Origin: Flavobacterium pectinovorum
Lineage (GTDB): Bacteria; Bacteroidota; Bacteroidia; Flavobacteriales; Flavobacteriaceae
NCBI RefSeq assembly: GCF_022802975.1
Contig: NZ_JAFEVZ010000019.1
Location: 1-44,989, forward strand
Direction: 5' to 3'
DNA length: 44,989 nt
Shown: positions 16,878 through 25,343 of the stretch, piece after piece
Position numbering within the stretch: the stretch's first letter is position 1
Layout of the letters: every line of letters starts with the position of its first letter
The notes under the pieces: generated by a model
What the model was told of the DNA's origin: nothing
Database searches by the model: none
The model's input: only the letters and a program-made list of their open reading frames with translations
Made by a program: the position numbers and the translations under genes

Positions 16878-17093
16878 TTATGGGTTAAGTTTTTTACAAT
16901 AAAATCCTTGTTTAGAAAAAACACCGTACACCATTTCCTGAATATCTCTGTTGGTTTCGATCTTAAGAATTCTTTCGCGGTTTTTAAAATCAAAATTGAT
17001 GATACAATCAGAAATGATGAATTGCAAAAGAGTTACAAGCAGGCTTGCATCTTTCTTTGTTCTCACATTCGTTTTATACGCTTCGATATGCAT
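16878..17093 (-). CDS. Small conserved-looking protein inside the sigma/anti-sigma operon
   Basis: The 71-residue protein starts at ATG 17093, 46 bases after the sigma-factor stop, and ends 6 bases before the FecR start. It fits the operon spacing and uses ordinary codons. The sequence alternates strands and helices: an initial MHIEAYKTNV strand, a helix, a charged FDFKNRERILKIETN strand pair, a helix and a final QGFYCKKL strand. This beta-alpha-beta-beta-alpha-beta order is that of small ferredoxin-like/HMA-like folds, and I recall similarly built 70-residue hypothetical proteins in flavobacteria. It lacks the CxxC of metal-binding HMA domains. Function is unknown; it might modulate the sigma or FecR proteins. 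Confidence 0.6.
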   Translation of the reverse strand: MHIEAYKTNVRTKKDASLLVTLLQFIISDCIINFDFKNRERILKIETNRDIQEMVYGVFSKQGFYCKKLNP

Positions 17094-17139
17094 TTTTTGT
17101 TCTCGTTTTTATATATAACAAACGAGGATAAAAAAGTTC

Positions 17140-17661
17140 CTAATCGTTTTCGACTTTTTTTCGAATAAATTTACTGGCGAGGTAAATATGATTGGCAATT
17201 GTCTTTTCGGAAAGATCCGTAATTGCTGCAATCTCCTTATAGCTAAGATTTTCCAGTTTATGTAAAGTAAAAATTTTTTGCTGCTGCTCAGGAAGCTGAT
17301 TTATGAAATTTTGTAGTTTTTCCTGTCTTTCTTCAAAAATTCCTGTTTCCGTATCTTCCTGTTCAGGCTGAAATTGTGAAGGATCGAGCTGTATAATTTT
17401 ATTTTCGCGGTTAACATGATTAATTATGATGTTCTTGCATATTGTAAACAATTGTTTATCAAACAAAACATCTTCATTAAGCAATTCTTTTTTATTATAA
17501 AGTCTTAAAAAAGTTTCCTGAACAAAATCCTGGGGCGTGAGAACTGTAAAATTAAATCGTTTAGCAATGTTTATCAGTTTATCATAATAATTTAAATAAG
17601 CCTGCTTAAACGAATCCTCATCGCCTTTTTTTAAACTTAAAATAAACTTTCTGTTGTCCAT
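17140..17661 (-). CDS. ECF-type RNA polymerase sigma factor
   Basis: The 173-residue protein has a sigma-70 region 2 (about 10-75: DSFKQAYLNYYDKLINIAKRF, TPQDFVQETFLRLY) and region 4 (about 110-165: QLPEQQQKIFTLHKLENLSY, KEIAAITDLSEKTIANHI). The length and the SxKTIxNHI helix-turn-helix fit the FecI-like ECF sigma factors of Bacteroidota. It is the first gene of the operon that continues with a small protein, FecR, an STN receptor and DUF4249, so it probably drives expression of that receptor and perhaps itself. I found no confident standard promoter upstream. Confidence 0.93.
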   Translation of the reverse strand: MDNRKFILSLKKGDEDSFKQAYLNYYDKLINIAKRFNFTVLTPQDFVQETFLRLYNKKELLNEDVLFDKQLFTICKNIIINHVNRENKIIQLDPSQFQPEQEDTETGIFEERQEKLQNFINQLPEQQQKIFTLHKLENLSYKEIAAITDLSEKTIANHIYLASKFIRKKVEND

Positions 17662-17943
17662 AACGTAAACATGATAATAAAACCTAACTCAATGTCTAAA
17701 ATAATATTGCACGCTACTATTTAAGGTTCCTGTAATTTTTCTAAAGCAGCTTAAAACACAATACAAAGAACAGAAAATTATTCTGAAATATTTATACGAA
17801 AATTATTTTTCGGATATTGAAAATACAAGACTTACAAGTAATACTTCAGGCGAGCTATAGCTTTTCTTAGATAAAACTTATTTTTTATTAAAAATTAAAA
17901 ATAAAAATCTTACATTTTAATATTTTTTTTTAAAATTTAATCC

Positions 17944-17951
17944 TAAATTTG
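17944..17951 (+). promoter_or_regulatory. Candidate -7 box (TAAATTTG)
   Basis: TAAATTTG matches TAnnTTTG exactly and lies 25 bases upstream of a small ATG frame at 17977. No clear -33 TTTG is present at 19-21 bases upstream. Confidence 0.3.
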
Positions 17952-17976
17952 AAACTGTTTTCAAAAACTAAAAAGT

Positions 17977-18132
17977 ATGTTCAAACGTATATACAAGAAA
18001 ACGATAATCTTTAATGAGAGAAATTCAATTCACTGGAAACGTTTTTGGAAAAACATTGAATCCTATCTTATTACTGATTGTCGTTTATTCTTTTTCATTC
18101 AAAATCAACTCAAAAAAATCTCCTTAATCTAA
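17977..18132 (+). CDS. Possible small basic protein (51 aa), uncertain
   Basis: A 51-codon frame encodes a protein rich in K, R, I and F that begins MFKRIYKK and ends QLKKISLI. The only support is a matching -7 box just upstream and an AT-rich but open frame. There is no recognisable domain. The frame is in a 1.17-kb gap that also holds a dispersed repeat and a terminator-like hairpin. It could be a small gene, the start of a small RNA or chance. The rest of the gap (17662-17943 and 18401-18715) shows nothing I can name. Confidence 0.25.
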   Translation: MFKRIYKKTIIFNERNSIHWKRFWKNIESYLITDCRLFFFIQNQLKKISLI

Positions 18133-18208
18133 AATCTAAACTTGTAATAACAATAAATTTCCAATTTAGAATTAATAACCCAAAATGATATTTATATTTA
18201 CTTAATAC

Positions 18209-18400
18209 GTTTGGTGAAATTAAAAATAAGTGTCAGGATAAGCCACTTCGGCTTCGCTCAGGATAAACTTAGTTGAAGCCCTTTCGTGTTCAAAACCCTT
18301 CTAATCCGCTCAGGATGACATCAATTCCTTAAGTTGCAAATGATGTTTCACTCCTGATTTTTATACTTTTATAATCAAATCCATTTTTTTAATCAATTAA
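18209..18400. repeat. Dispersed repeat copy 2 (inverse of 11766-11956)
   Basis: Read on the minus strand this matches copy 1 from AATTGATTAAAAAAA through TTTGATTATAAAA, GATGTCATCCTGAGCGGA, GGGCTTCAACTAAGTTTATCC (as GCTTCAACTAAGTTTATC in both) to the TTTTTAATTTC end. The copies face each other across the sigma/FecR/receptor operon and the tRNA. Confidence 0.8.
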
Positions 18401-18715
18401 ACAAAATGCATAATAGCGCATTTTAAATTGATACCTTTATAATTCAAAATTTAACCATCTAAATAATATAGGTGTTTTTCTACACTTCCTTTTTTCTAAA
18501 CCTTTTATTCGTCTCCTACGTAATATCTGACAGTAGGCTTTTTTTAAACGAAATTGACTTTTAAGAAAAAAAACTCTTGAAAAAACAATCAAAAATATCA
18601 GTTTATTTTTTTCATAAAACCATAAAAACAAAACAGTTAGAAAGAACAGATTTATATTTAAAGGAATAAACACTCGATTTTTATAACAATTTTAAAAAAA
18701 AGAGTTAATTTAGTA

Positions 18716-18760
18716 CAACAGCTTTGTCAATGTTCTGAAACATGTCAAAGCTGTTGTTTT
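18716..18760. terminator. Terminator-like stem-loop
   Basis: The 11-base arms CAACAGCTTTG (18716-18726) and CAAAGCTGTTG (18746-18756), with an inner ATGTT/AACAT pairing, are followed by TTTT on the plus strand. It lies 73 bases before the LOG-family gene, with no confirmed gene just upstream on the plus strand. Confidence 0.55.
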
Positions 18761-18828
18761 CTAATATAACACCGTAAAAAATCTAAACTTTTACATTGAA
18801 ATAATAAAATTTAAAATAAAAAAGCAAA

Positions 18829-19557
18829 ATGAGATTAGAAGATTTTGATAATGATGAGGATAAAGTAATTCAGGATCGTTTGAAACAAAAAACGTGGAAT
18901 GAAATCAGAACCAATGACAGTTGGGCAATTTTTAAAATCATGGCCGAATTTGTAAACGGATACGAAAGCATGGGGCGTATTGGTCCGTGTGTATCTATTT
19001 TTGGATCAGCAAGGACAAAACCGGATGACAAATATTACTTACTGGCCGAAAAAATTGCCTATAAAATTAGTAAAGCAGGTTACGGCGTCATTACAGGCGG
19101 AGGCCCCGGAATTATGGAAGCCGGAAATAAAGGTGCGCATTTAGGCGGAGGAACTTCTGTTGGTTTAAATATCGAATTACCATTTGAGCAGCATTTCAAT
19201 CCGTATATCGATCATGATAAAAACCTGAATTTTGATTACTTCTTTGTCCGAAAAGTAATGTTTGTAAAATATTCGCAAGGATTCGTAGTAATGCCGGGAG
19301 GATTTGGAACTTTAGACGAAATGTTTGAAGCCATTACCCTGATTCAGACTAAAAAAATTGGCAAATTCCCAATTATATTAGTAGGTGTTGAATTTTGGTC
19401 AGGATTAATCGAATGGGTAAAAACAGTTCTGGTTGAGAAAATGCAAACGGTAAGCCCTGATGACTTAAACTTATTCAAGATCGTAGACACTGAGGATGAA
19501 GTGGTTGACGCTCTTGACAAATTCTACAAGAAATACGATTTAAGTCCGAACTTTTAA
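18829..19557 (+). CDS. LOG-family nucleoside-5'-monophosphate phosphoribohydrolase
   Basis: The 242-residue protein has a Rossmann-like core with the family signatures SIFGSARTKPDD (about 58-69), VITGGGPGIMEAGNKGA (about 84-100) and the PGGFGTLDE motif (about 162-170). These place it in the Lonely Guy / TIGR00730 family, which cleaves the N-glycosidic bond of nucleoside monophosphates including cytokinin nucleotides. In bacteria the usual role is probably nucleotide salvage or housekeeping, so a cytokinin role is not implied. An N-terminal extension of about 50 residues precedes the core, as in the longer LOG subgroup. It is a single transcription unit with a repeat hairpin and a terminator downstream. 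Confidence 0.9.
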   Translation: MRLEDFDNDEDKVIQDRLKQKTWNEIRTNDSWAIFKIMAEFVNGYESMGRIGPCVSIFGSARTKPDDKYYLLAEKIAYKISKAGYGVITGGGPGIMEAGNKGAHLGGGTSVGLNIELPFEQHFNPYIDHDKNLNFDYFFVRKVMFVKYSQGFVVMPGGFGTLDEMFEAITLIQTKKIGKFPIILVGVEFWSGLIEWVKTVLVEKMQTVSPDDLNLFKIVDTEDEVVDALDKFYKKYDLSPNF

Positions 19558-19566
19558 TATTTTTCT

Positions 19567-19648
19567 ACCATATAAGTAATATAAGTTCATTTAAATGTGA
19601 ACCTTGTAAAGTAAAAAAACTTATATTTTCTTAAATCACTTATATGGT
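19567..19648. repeat. 82-bp imperfect palindrome (ACCATATAAGT ends)
   Basis: ACCATATAAGT at 19567-19577 pairs with ACTTATATGGT at 19638-19648. The next arms AATATAAGTT (19578-19587) and AACTTATATT (19618-19627) pair as well. The centre is AT-rich. Located directly after the LOG gene stop and before its terminator. Confidence 0.75.
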
Positions 19649-19666
19649 GAAATTACAAAAAATGAG

Positions 19667-19691
19667 AGCTGTTTTTTAAACAGCTTTTTTT
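19667..19691 (+). terminator. Rho-independent terminator after the LOG gene
   Basis: The stem AGCTGTTT / AAACAGCT with a three-base loop is followed by a run of T. Confidence 0.85.
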
Positions 19692-19765
19692 ATACTATTT
19701 TTACAATAAAACCAATATAGTCATATATCCGTAACTTAAGTCATATCTTAAATTTAAAGCCATCA

Positions 19766-22597
19766 TTGAAATCGTTTTTTAAAATTATTCTCTTCGTTTT
19801 TGTTTTAATGTGCTCATTAAAACAATATGCACAACATCAGTCTAAGATGGAGGTGGCGGTTAATGCTGAACTAAAAACCCTGCATGTAAAACAGGATATT
19901 ATTTATCACAATACTTCAAACGATTCTTTGGATTCTATTGTTTTAAATGACTGGAATAATGCTTTCTCTGATAAAAACACACCACTGGCACTTCGCTTTT
20001 CAGATGAATTTTACAAAGGTTTTCATCTGGCCAAACCCGAAGAACGCGGAAATACAACAGTTCTTGAACTCACAGATGCTCAGTTTATGGCTCTGGAATG
20101 GCAAAGAACCAGTGACAATCCTGATTTTATTGTAATCAAACTAAAAAACAAACTACCACCTAACAGTAAAATTGATTTACATCTTACTTATATTTCTAAA
20201 ATTCCAAGCGATAAATTTACTCGTTACGGTTATACTCAAAATGGCGGAATGACTTTAAGAAACTGGTTCTTGAGTCCTGCCCGTTTTGAAAATCATCATT
20301 TTATAAAACACCATAATTACAATCTGGATGATATTGCAAATGCTGTAACTGATTATGAATTACAAATTAAAATTCCAAATTCATATACCATTACCACAGA
20401 TTTGGATTCTGTTTCTAAAGACACTTCTTCTCCAGCATTCAGCACTTATCTTTTTTCAGGAAGCAGCAGAACCGATTTTAATGTATTTATTGAAAAACAA
20501 AACACCTTCAACAGTTATAATAACGGAGAACTGGAAGTGCTTTCAAACTTAAAAAACAAAAGGCTGAACGAGATACAAAAAGCCTTAATTATCAACAGGG
20601 TAATCACTTTTTCTAATGATTTCATTGGAAAATACCCGCATAAAAAAATTACCGTTTCTCAGGCAGATTATGACCGGAATCCTTTTTACGGTCTTAATCA
20701 GCTGCCATCGTTTATCAGTCCGTTTTCGGATGAGTTCCTGTTTGAAATTACTTTCTTAAAAACCTATTTAAACAATTATCTTCAATATAGCCTTCGCCTG
20801 GATCCGCGAAAAGACAACTGGATTTATGACGGAATCCAGATCTATACGATGATGAAATTCATGGAAGAAAACCATAAAGATCAAAAGATGCTGGGCAGGC
20901 TTTCGGAAATGAAACTCTTTAAAAGTTTCAACATTACCAATCTGACATTTAACGAACAATACAGCTATTACTATATGCTGATGGCCCGAAAAAACCTGGA
21001 TCAGCCTTTGGGAGAACCCAAAAACGCACTTATAAAATTTAACGAACAGATTGCCAGTAAATATCGAGCAGGTTTAAGTCTGAGTTATCTGGATAATTAT
21101 TTGAACCATAATATCATGCCCGAAAGTGTTCAGGAATTTTATAAGCTAAACAAAACACAACAAACTGACCGAAATGATTTTGAAGAAATAATAACTAAAA
21201 ACAGTCCGAAAAAAATTGACTGGTTTTTTAAAACGATTATTGATTCCAGAGATATTATCGATTACAAATTTTCTGATGTTTCAAAAACCAAAGACAGCAT
21301 ACAGTTTTCTATAAAAAACAAAACAGAAACTTTTGTCCCTGTTTCTGTTTACGGACTCAAAAAGAACAACATCGTTTTTAAACAATGGATTGAGCCTAAA
21401 AACAATGATTCTGTATATATTTTCGAAAGAAAAAATGCGGATAAAATTGTTTTGAATTACGATAACGAAGTTCCGGAATACAATCAGCGCAACAACTGGA
21501 AATCATTAAAAAGTCTGGTAATTACAAATCGCCCTGTCAAATTTAATTTTGCTAAAGATTTAGAAGATCCATATTACAATCAAATATTATATGTCCCAAC
21601 TGTTGCTTATAATTATTATGACGGGTTTGCTCCCGGCATTCGTTTTCATAACAAAACAATATTAGACAAACCGTTTACATTTGATATCAACCCTTCTTAT
21701 TCTATTAAGGCCGGAACCTTTTCGAGCTCATCCGCTTTTTCCTTAAATCATTATTTTCGTGACAGCAGACTATATAACATCAGATATTCTATAAGTCAGA
21801 ATTATTTTCATTATGCACCGGATGCCACCTATTTCAGACTAAACCCGATGGTACAGTTTCGAATTCGGGAAGAAGATTTTCGAGACAACCGAAAACAATT
21901 TATCATTGCACGTCAGGTAATTGTAAATCGGGAAGCAAGTACATACATAACCGACAATTCCAGTCCAAATTATTCTGTGTTTAATCTTCGGTACATGAAT
22001 ACCAAAACCGAATTGATTAACCATTTTAATTTTATGACTGATGTGCAGTTTTCAGGAGATTTTGGAAAACTGGCCGGAGAAATTGAATACAGAAGGCTGT
22101 TTGAAAATAATCGTAAATTAAATTTGAGATTATTTATTGGAAGTTTTTTATACAACACAACAGATTCAGATTATTTTAGCTTTGGTTTAGATCGTCCTAC
22201 CGATTATTTATTTGACTACAATTTTTACGGAAGATCAGAAAGTACAGGTTTTTTCAGCCAGCAATACGTGATTGCTGAAGGAGGATTTAAATCTATGCTT
22301 GAACCAAGATATGCCAATCAATGGATGACTACTTTTAATGCAAGTTATTCGATATGGAACTGGATTGAAGCCTATGGGGATCTTGGTTTTACCAAAAACA
22401 AACATCAAAAGGAACATTTTGTATATGACAGCGGTATCCGATTAAATCTTGTACCGGACTATTTTGAAGTTTATTTTCCTGTTTATTCGAATAACGGATG
22501 GGAATTTTCTCAAAATAAATACAATGAAAAAGTTAGATTTGTTATCACATTGTCTCCCAAAACATTAGTCAATCTTTTCACCCGAAAATGGTTCTAA
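19766..22597 (+). CDS. Degenerate M1-peptidase-like protein fused to an outer-membrane beta-barrel domain
   Basis: The 943-residue protein starts at TTG 19766; this start gives a complete signal peptide (MKSFFKIILFVFVLMCSLKQYAQ in parts, cleavage near Q23), whereas the next ATG would cut it. Residues 24-250 form a beta-rich domain like the N-terminal part of M1 aminopeptidases. Residues 300-360 mimic the catalytic region: GLNQLP (309-314) replaces GAMEN, the helix at 326-339 (FEITFLKTYLNNYL) replaces HExxH, and WIYDGIQIY (352-360) replaces the WLNEGFA zinc-ligand helix. There is no HExxH anywhere, so zinc catalysis is not expected. From about 590 to the end the protein consists of alternating amphipathic strands ending in W-F, like an Omp85/surface-antigen barrel. 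Probably an outer-membrane structural or binding protein. Confidence 0.7.
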   Translation: MKSFFKIILFVFVLMCSLKQYAQHQSKMEVAVNAELKTLHVKQDIIYHNTSNDSLDSIVLNDWNNAFSDKNTPLALRFSDEFYKGFHLAKPEERGNTTVLELTDAQFMALEWQRTSDNPDFIVIKLKNKLPPNSKIDLHLTYISKIPSDKFTRYGYTQNGGMTLRNWFLSPARFENHHFIKHHNYNLDDIANAVTDYELQIKIPNSYTITTDLDSVSKDTSSPAFSTYLFSGSSRTDFNVFIEKQNTFNSYNNGELEVLSNLKNKRLNEIQKALIINRVITFSNDFIGKYPHKKITVSQADYDRNPFYGLNQLPSFISPFSDEFLFEITFLKTYLNNYLQYSLRLDPRKDNWIYDGIQIYTMMKFMEENHKDQKMLGRLSEMKLFKSFNITNLTFNEQYSYYYMLMARKNLDQPLGEPKNALIKFNEQIASKYRAGLSLSYLDNYLNHNIMPESVQEFYKLNKTQQTDRNDFEEIITKNSPKKIDWFFKTIIDSRDIIDYKFSDVSKTKDSIQFSIKNKTETFVPVSVYGLKKNNIVFKQWIEPKNNDSVYIFERKNADKIVLNYDNEVPEYNQRNNWKSLKSLVITNRPVKFNFAKDLEDPYYNQILYVPTVAYNYYDGFAPGIRFHNKTILDKPFTFDINPSYSIKAGTFSSSSAFSLNHYFRDSRLYNIRYSISQNYFHYAPDATYFRLNPMVQFRIREEDFRDNRKQFIIARQVIVNREASTYITDNSSPNYSVFNLRYMNTKTELINHFNFMTDVQFSGDFGKLAGEIEYRRLFENNRKLNLRLFIGSFLYNTTDSDYFSFGLDRPTDYLFDYNFYGRSESTGFFSQQYVIAEGGFKSMLEPRYANQWMTTFNASYSIWNWIEAYGDLGFTKNKHQKEHFVYDSGIRLNLVPDYFEVYFPVYSNNGWEFSQNKYNEKVRFVITLSPKTLVNLFTRKWF

Positions 22598-22785
22598 TCA
22601 TTCGTTTTTTAAACAAAAACATAAACTATTACCAATAAAATGTCATTTTTAATAAAAATTACTCAAAAAAAATACGTAGTTTTTAGATTTTAACTACAAA
22701 TAATTAAATTATATTTATTTTAATGAATTATGATTATTGGTAGATTTTGAGTAATTTCGCAACCTAAACATGACCCTTCCAGATT

Positions 22786-25197
22786 ATGATTACAGAAAAA
22801 AGCAATACTACATTAACCTTCGAGGATTTTAAAACTGAAGTATTAAATGACTATAAAATTGCAGTTACCAGTCGGGAATGCAGTCTTTTAGGGCGTAAAG
22901 AAGTATTGACAGGAAAAGCCAAATTTGGAATATTTGGTGACGGAAAAGAAGTACCGCAGCTTGCCATGGCAAAAGCTTTCAAAAACGGCGATTTCCGTTC
23001 AGGATACTATCGTGACCAGACTTTTATGATGGCTATTGGCGAATTTACACCTAAACAATTTTTCGCAGGTTTATACGGTCATACCGATTTGGACTTTGAC
23101 CCAATGTCAGCCGGAAGACAAATGGGCGGACACTTTGTAACACACAGTTTAAACGAAGATGGTTCCTGGAAAGACTTAACAAAACAAAAAAATTCAAGTT
23201 CAGATATTTCACCTACCGCAGGACAAATGCCAAGATTACTGGGATTAGCTCAGGCATCAAAAATTTACAGAAATGTTGACGGAATCGAAATTAAAGATAA
23301 ATTTTCTGTAAACGGAAATGAAGTTGCGTGGGGAACCATAGGGAACGCAAGCACTTCTGAAGGTTTGTTTTTTGAAACCATCAATGCTGCCGGAGTTTTA
23401 CAAGTTCCGATGGTGATGAGCGTTTGGGATGATGAATACGGAATTTCGGTACACGCCAGACATCAGACCACTAAAGAAAATATATCTGAAATACTAAAAG
23501 GATACCAACGCGATGAGGATGCTGAAGGATATGAAATTTTCAGAGTAAAAGGCTGGGATTATGCCGAACTGGTTTCAACTTATGAAAGAGCCGGTGCTAT
23601 TGCACGTGAACAGCATGTTCCGGTTTTAATTCACGTAAACGAGCTGACACAGCCTCAGGGACATTCAACATCCGGATCCCACGAACGCTATAAAAACGGA
23701 GAAAGACTTGCCTGGGAAAAAAATTACGATTGTATCCGCCAGATGCGTTTGTGGATGATCGCTATTAATATTGCCTCGCCTGAAGAACTGGATGAAATTG
23801 ATGCTCAATTGAAAAAAGAAGTTCTGGAAGCTAAAAAAGAAGCCTGGAACCTTTTTATCAATCCAATTATTGAAGATCAAAAAAATCTTTTGGCTTTATT
23901 GGAGCAAATTGCAGAAGCAAGTATCAACCATAAAGACAGAATCAGAAAATATATATCCGAATTAAGTGCCATAAAAGCTCCTTTAAAAAAGGAAATGCTT
24001 TCTATAGCCCGAAAAATATTACGCTTTATTGAAGTTCCAAACAGTAAATTGTTATTGTCTCAATGGATTACGAATTATATCGGAATTACGCAGAAAAAAT
24101 TCAGCAGTAACCTACATTCAGAATCTGTACAAAATGTTTTTTCAGTTGAAAAAGTACTTCCTGAATATGCCGAGAATGCCAAAGCCGACTTAGATGGTCG
24201 AATGATCCTTCGTGATAACTTTGACGCTTTGTTTACCAAATATCCTGAAACTTTGATTTTTGGTGAAGATGTTGGAAACATTGGCGATGTAAATCAGGGA
24301 CTTGAAGGTATGCAGGAAAAATACGGTGAACTTCGTGTTGCCGATGTCGGGATTCGTGAAGCCACTATTATTGGTCAGGGAATTGGTATGGCTTTGAGAG
24401 GCCTGCGTCCAATTGCAGAAATTCAGTATTTAGACTATTTATTGTACGCCATTCAGATCATGAGTGATGATTTGGCTACATTACAATACAGAACCGTTGG
24501 AAAACAAAAAGCACCGTTAATCATCAGAACCCGTGGACACCGTCTGGAAGGTATCTGGCACTCCGGTTCTCCAATGGGAATGATTATCAACGCAATTCGT
24601 GGCATTCACGTTTTGGTTCCGAGAGATATGACTCAGGCAGCAGGTTTTTACAATACGCTTTTAGAATGTGATGAACCGGCTTTAGTCATCGAATGTTTGA
24701 ATGGCTACCGTTTAAAAGAAAAAACACCTTTAAACTTTGGTGAATTTAAAACACCAATTGGAGTGGTTGAAACCTTAAAAGAAGGTGCTGATATTACTTT
24801 AGTTTCTTACGGATCAACTCTAAGACTCGTTCAACAGGCAGCTACCGAACTTTTAGATTTAGGAATTGATTGTGAGGTAATTGATATTCAGTCATTGCTT
24901 CCGTTTGATGTGAATAAAGATATTGTAAAAAGTATCGCCAAAACAAACCGTCTTTTAGTAATTGACGAAGACGTTCCGGGAGGAGCTTCTGCATTCATTT
25001 TACAGCAAATTCTGGAAGAACAGGATGCTTACAAATATTTAGACAGCAAACCGCAGACTCTTGCCGCAAAAGCACACAGACCTGCTTACGGAACTGATGG
25101 AGATTATTTCTCAAAACCTTCAGCAGAAGATATTTTTGAGAAAGTGTATGATATGATGCATGAAGTTAATCCGGCTAAGTTTCCAAGCTTATACTAA
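22786..25197 (+). CDS. Fused E1 alpha/beta 2-oxoacid dehydrogenase (thiamine-dependent)
   Basis: The 803-residue protein joins both E1 subunits. The alpha-like half (about 1-400) carries the thiamine-diphosphate region WGTIGNASTSEGLFFE and the helix with DDEYGISVHARH. The beta-like half (about 455-800) begins DNFDALFTKYPETLIFGEDVG and includes REATIIGQGIGMAL, HSGSPM and a C-terminal transketolase domain (YGSTLRLVQQAA, DIQSLLPFD). These enzymes decarboxylate branched-chain 2-oxoacids, or pyruvate, and pass the acyl group to a lipoyl E2. Such one-chain E1 proteins are typical of Bacteroidota. The classical GDG at the start of the thiamine motif is replaced by a GxxGN arrangement, which I believe is normal in this subgroup. 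The E2 and E3 genes are not in the window. Branched-chain substrate is likely because iso-fatty acids dominate in flavobacteria, but that is inference. Confidence 0.9.
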   Translation: MITEKSNTTLTFEDFKTEVLNDYKIAVTSRECSLLGRKEVLTGKAKFGIFGDGKEVPQLAMAKAFKNGDFRSGYYRDQTFMMAIGEFTPKQFFAGLYGHTDLDFDPMSAGRQMGGHFVTHSLNEDGSWKDLTKQKNSSSDISPTAGQMPRLLGLAQASKIYRNVDGIEIKDKFSVNGNEVAWGTIGNASTSEGLFFETINAAGVLQVPMVMSVWDDEYGISVHARHQTTKENISEILKGYQRDEDAEGYEIFRVKGWDYAELVSTYERAGAIAREQHVPVLIHVNELTQPQGHSTSGSHERYKNGERLAWEKNYDCIRQMRLWMIAINIASPEELDEIDAQLKKEVLEAKKEAWNLFINPIIEDQKNLLALLEQIAEASINHKDRIRKYISELSAIKAPLKKEMLSIARKILRFIEVPNSKLLLSQWITNYIGITQKKFSSNLHSESVQNVFSVEKVLPEYAENAKADLDGRMILRDNFDALFTKYPETLIFGEDVGNIGDVNQGLEGMQEKYGELRVADVGIREATIIGQGIGMALRGLRPIAEIQYLDYLLYAIQIMSDDLATLQYRTVGKQKAPLIIRTRGHRLEGIWHSGSPMGMIINAIRGIHVLVPRDMTQAAGFYNTLLECDEPALVIECLNGYRLKEKTPLNFGEFKTPIGVVETLKEGADITLVSYGSTLRLVQQAATELLDLGIDCEVIDIQSLLPFDVNKDIVKSIAKTNRLLVIDEDVPGGASAFILQQILEEQDAYKYLDSKPQTLAAKAHRPAYGTDGDYFSKPSAEDIFEKVYDMMHEVNPAKFPSLY

Positions 25198-25219
25198 GAT
25201 TAGTTTTTTAGATATTAAG

Positions 25220-25250
25220 AAACGCTCCTATTTTGGAGCGTTTTTGTTTT
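25220..25250 (+). terminator. Rho-independent terminator after the E1 gene
   Basis: The arms AAACGCTCC / GGAGCGTTT with loop TATTTT are followed by TTGTTTT, 22 bases past the stop. Confidence 0.9.
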
Positions 25251-25267
25251 CTACACATAAAGGGGAC

Positions 25268-25341
25268 ATTACGAGGAACGAAGCAATCGCACTACTAATT
25301 GCGACAGACTCAGCAAGTGTGATTGCTTCGTTCCTCGCAAT
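25268..25341. repeat. GAGGAACGAAGCAATC-type palindromic repeat
   Basis: The 21-base arms at 25268-25288 and 25321-25341 (CGAGGAACGAAGCAATC and its inverse) differ at one base and enclose about 32 bases. The right arm ends two bases before the kdsB stop codon. Similar ATTGCGAGGAACGAAGCAATC units are widespread between bacterial genes. Confidence 0.8.
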
Positions 25342-25343
25342 GA

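Noticed and set aside
11766..18400. Complete mobile island with integrase
   Set aside because: No integrase, transposase or direct target duplication is visible; only inverted dispersed repeats and a tRNA.
18437..18673. 78-codon minus-strand frame
   Set aside because: It has a GTG start, extreme F/L/K composition and no promoter or family features; looks like AT-rich intergenic DNA.
18829..19557. Cytokinin biosynthesis enzyme as a plant-hormone trait
   Set aside because: LOG-family proteins are common housekeeping enzymes in bacteria; no isopentenyltransferase partner gene is present.
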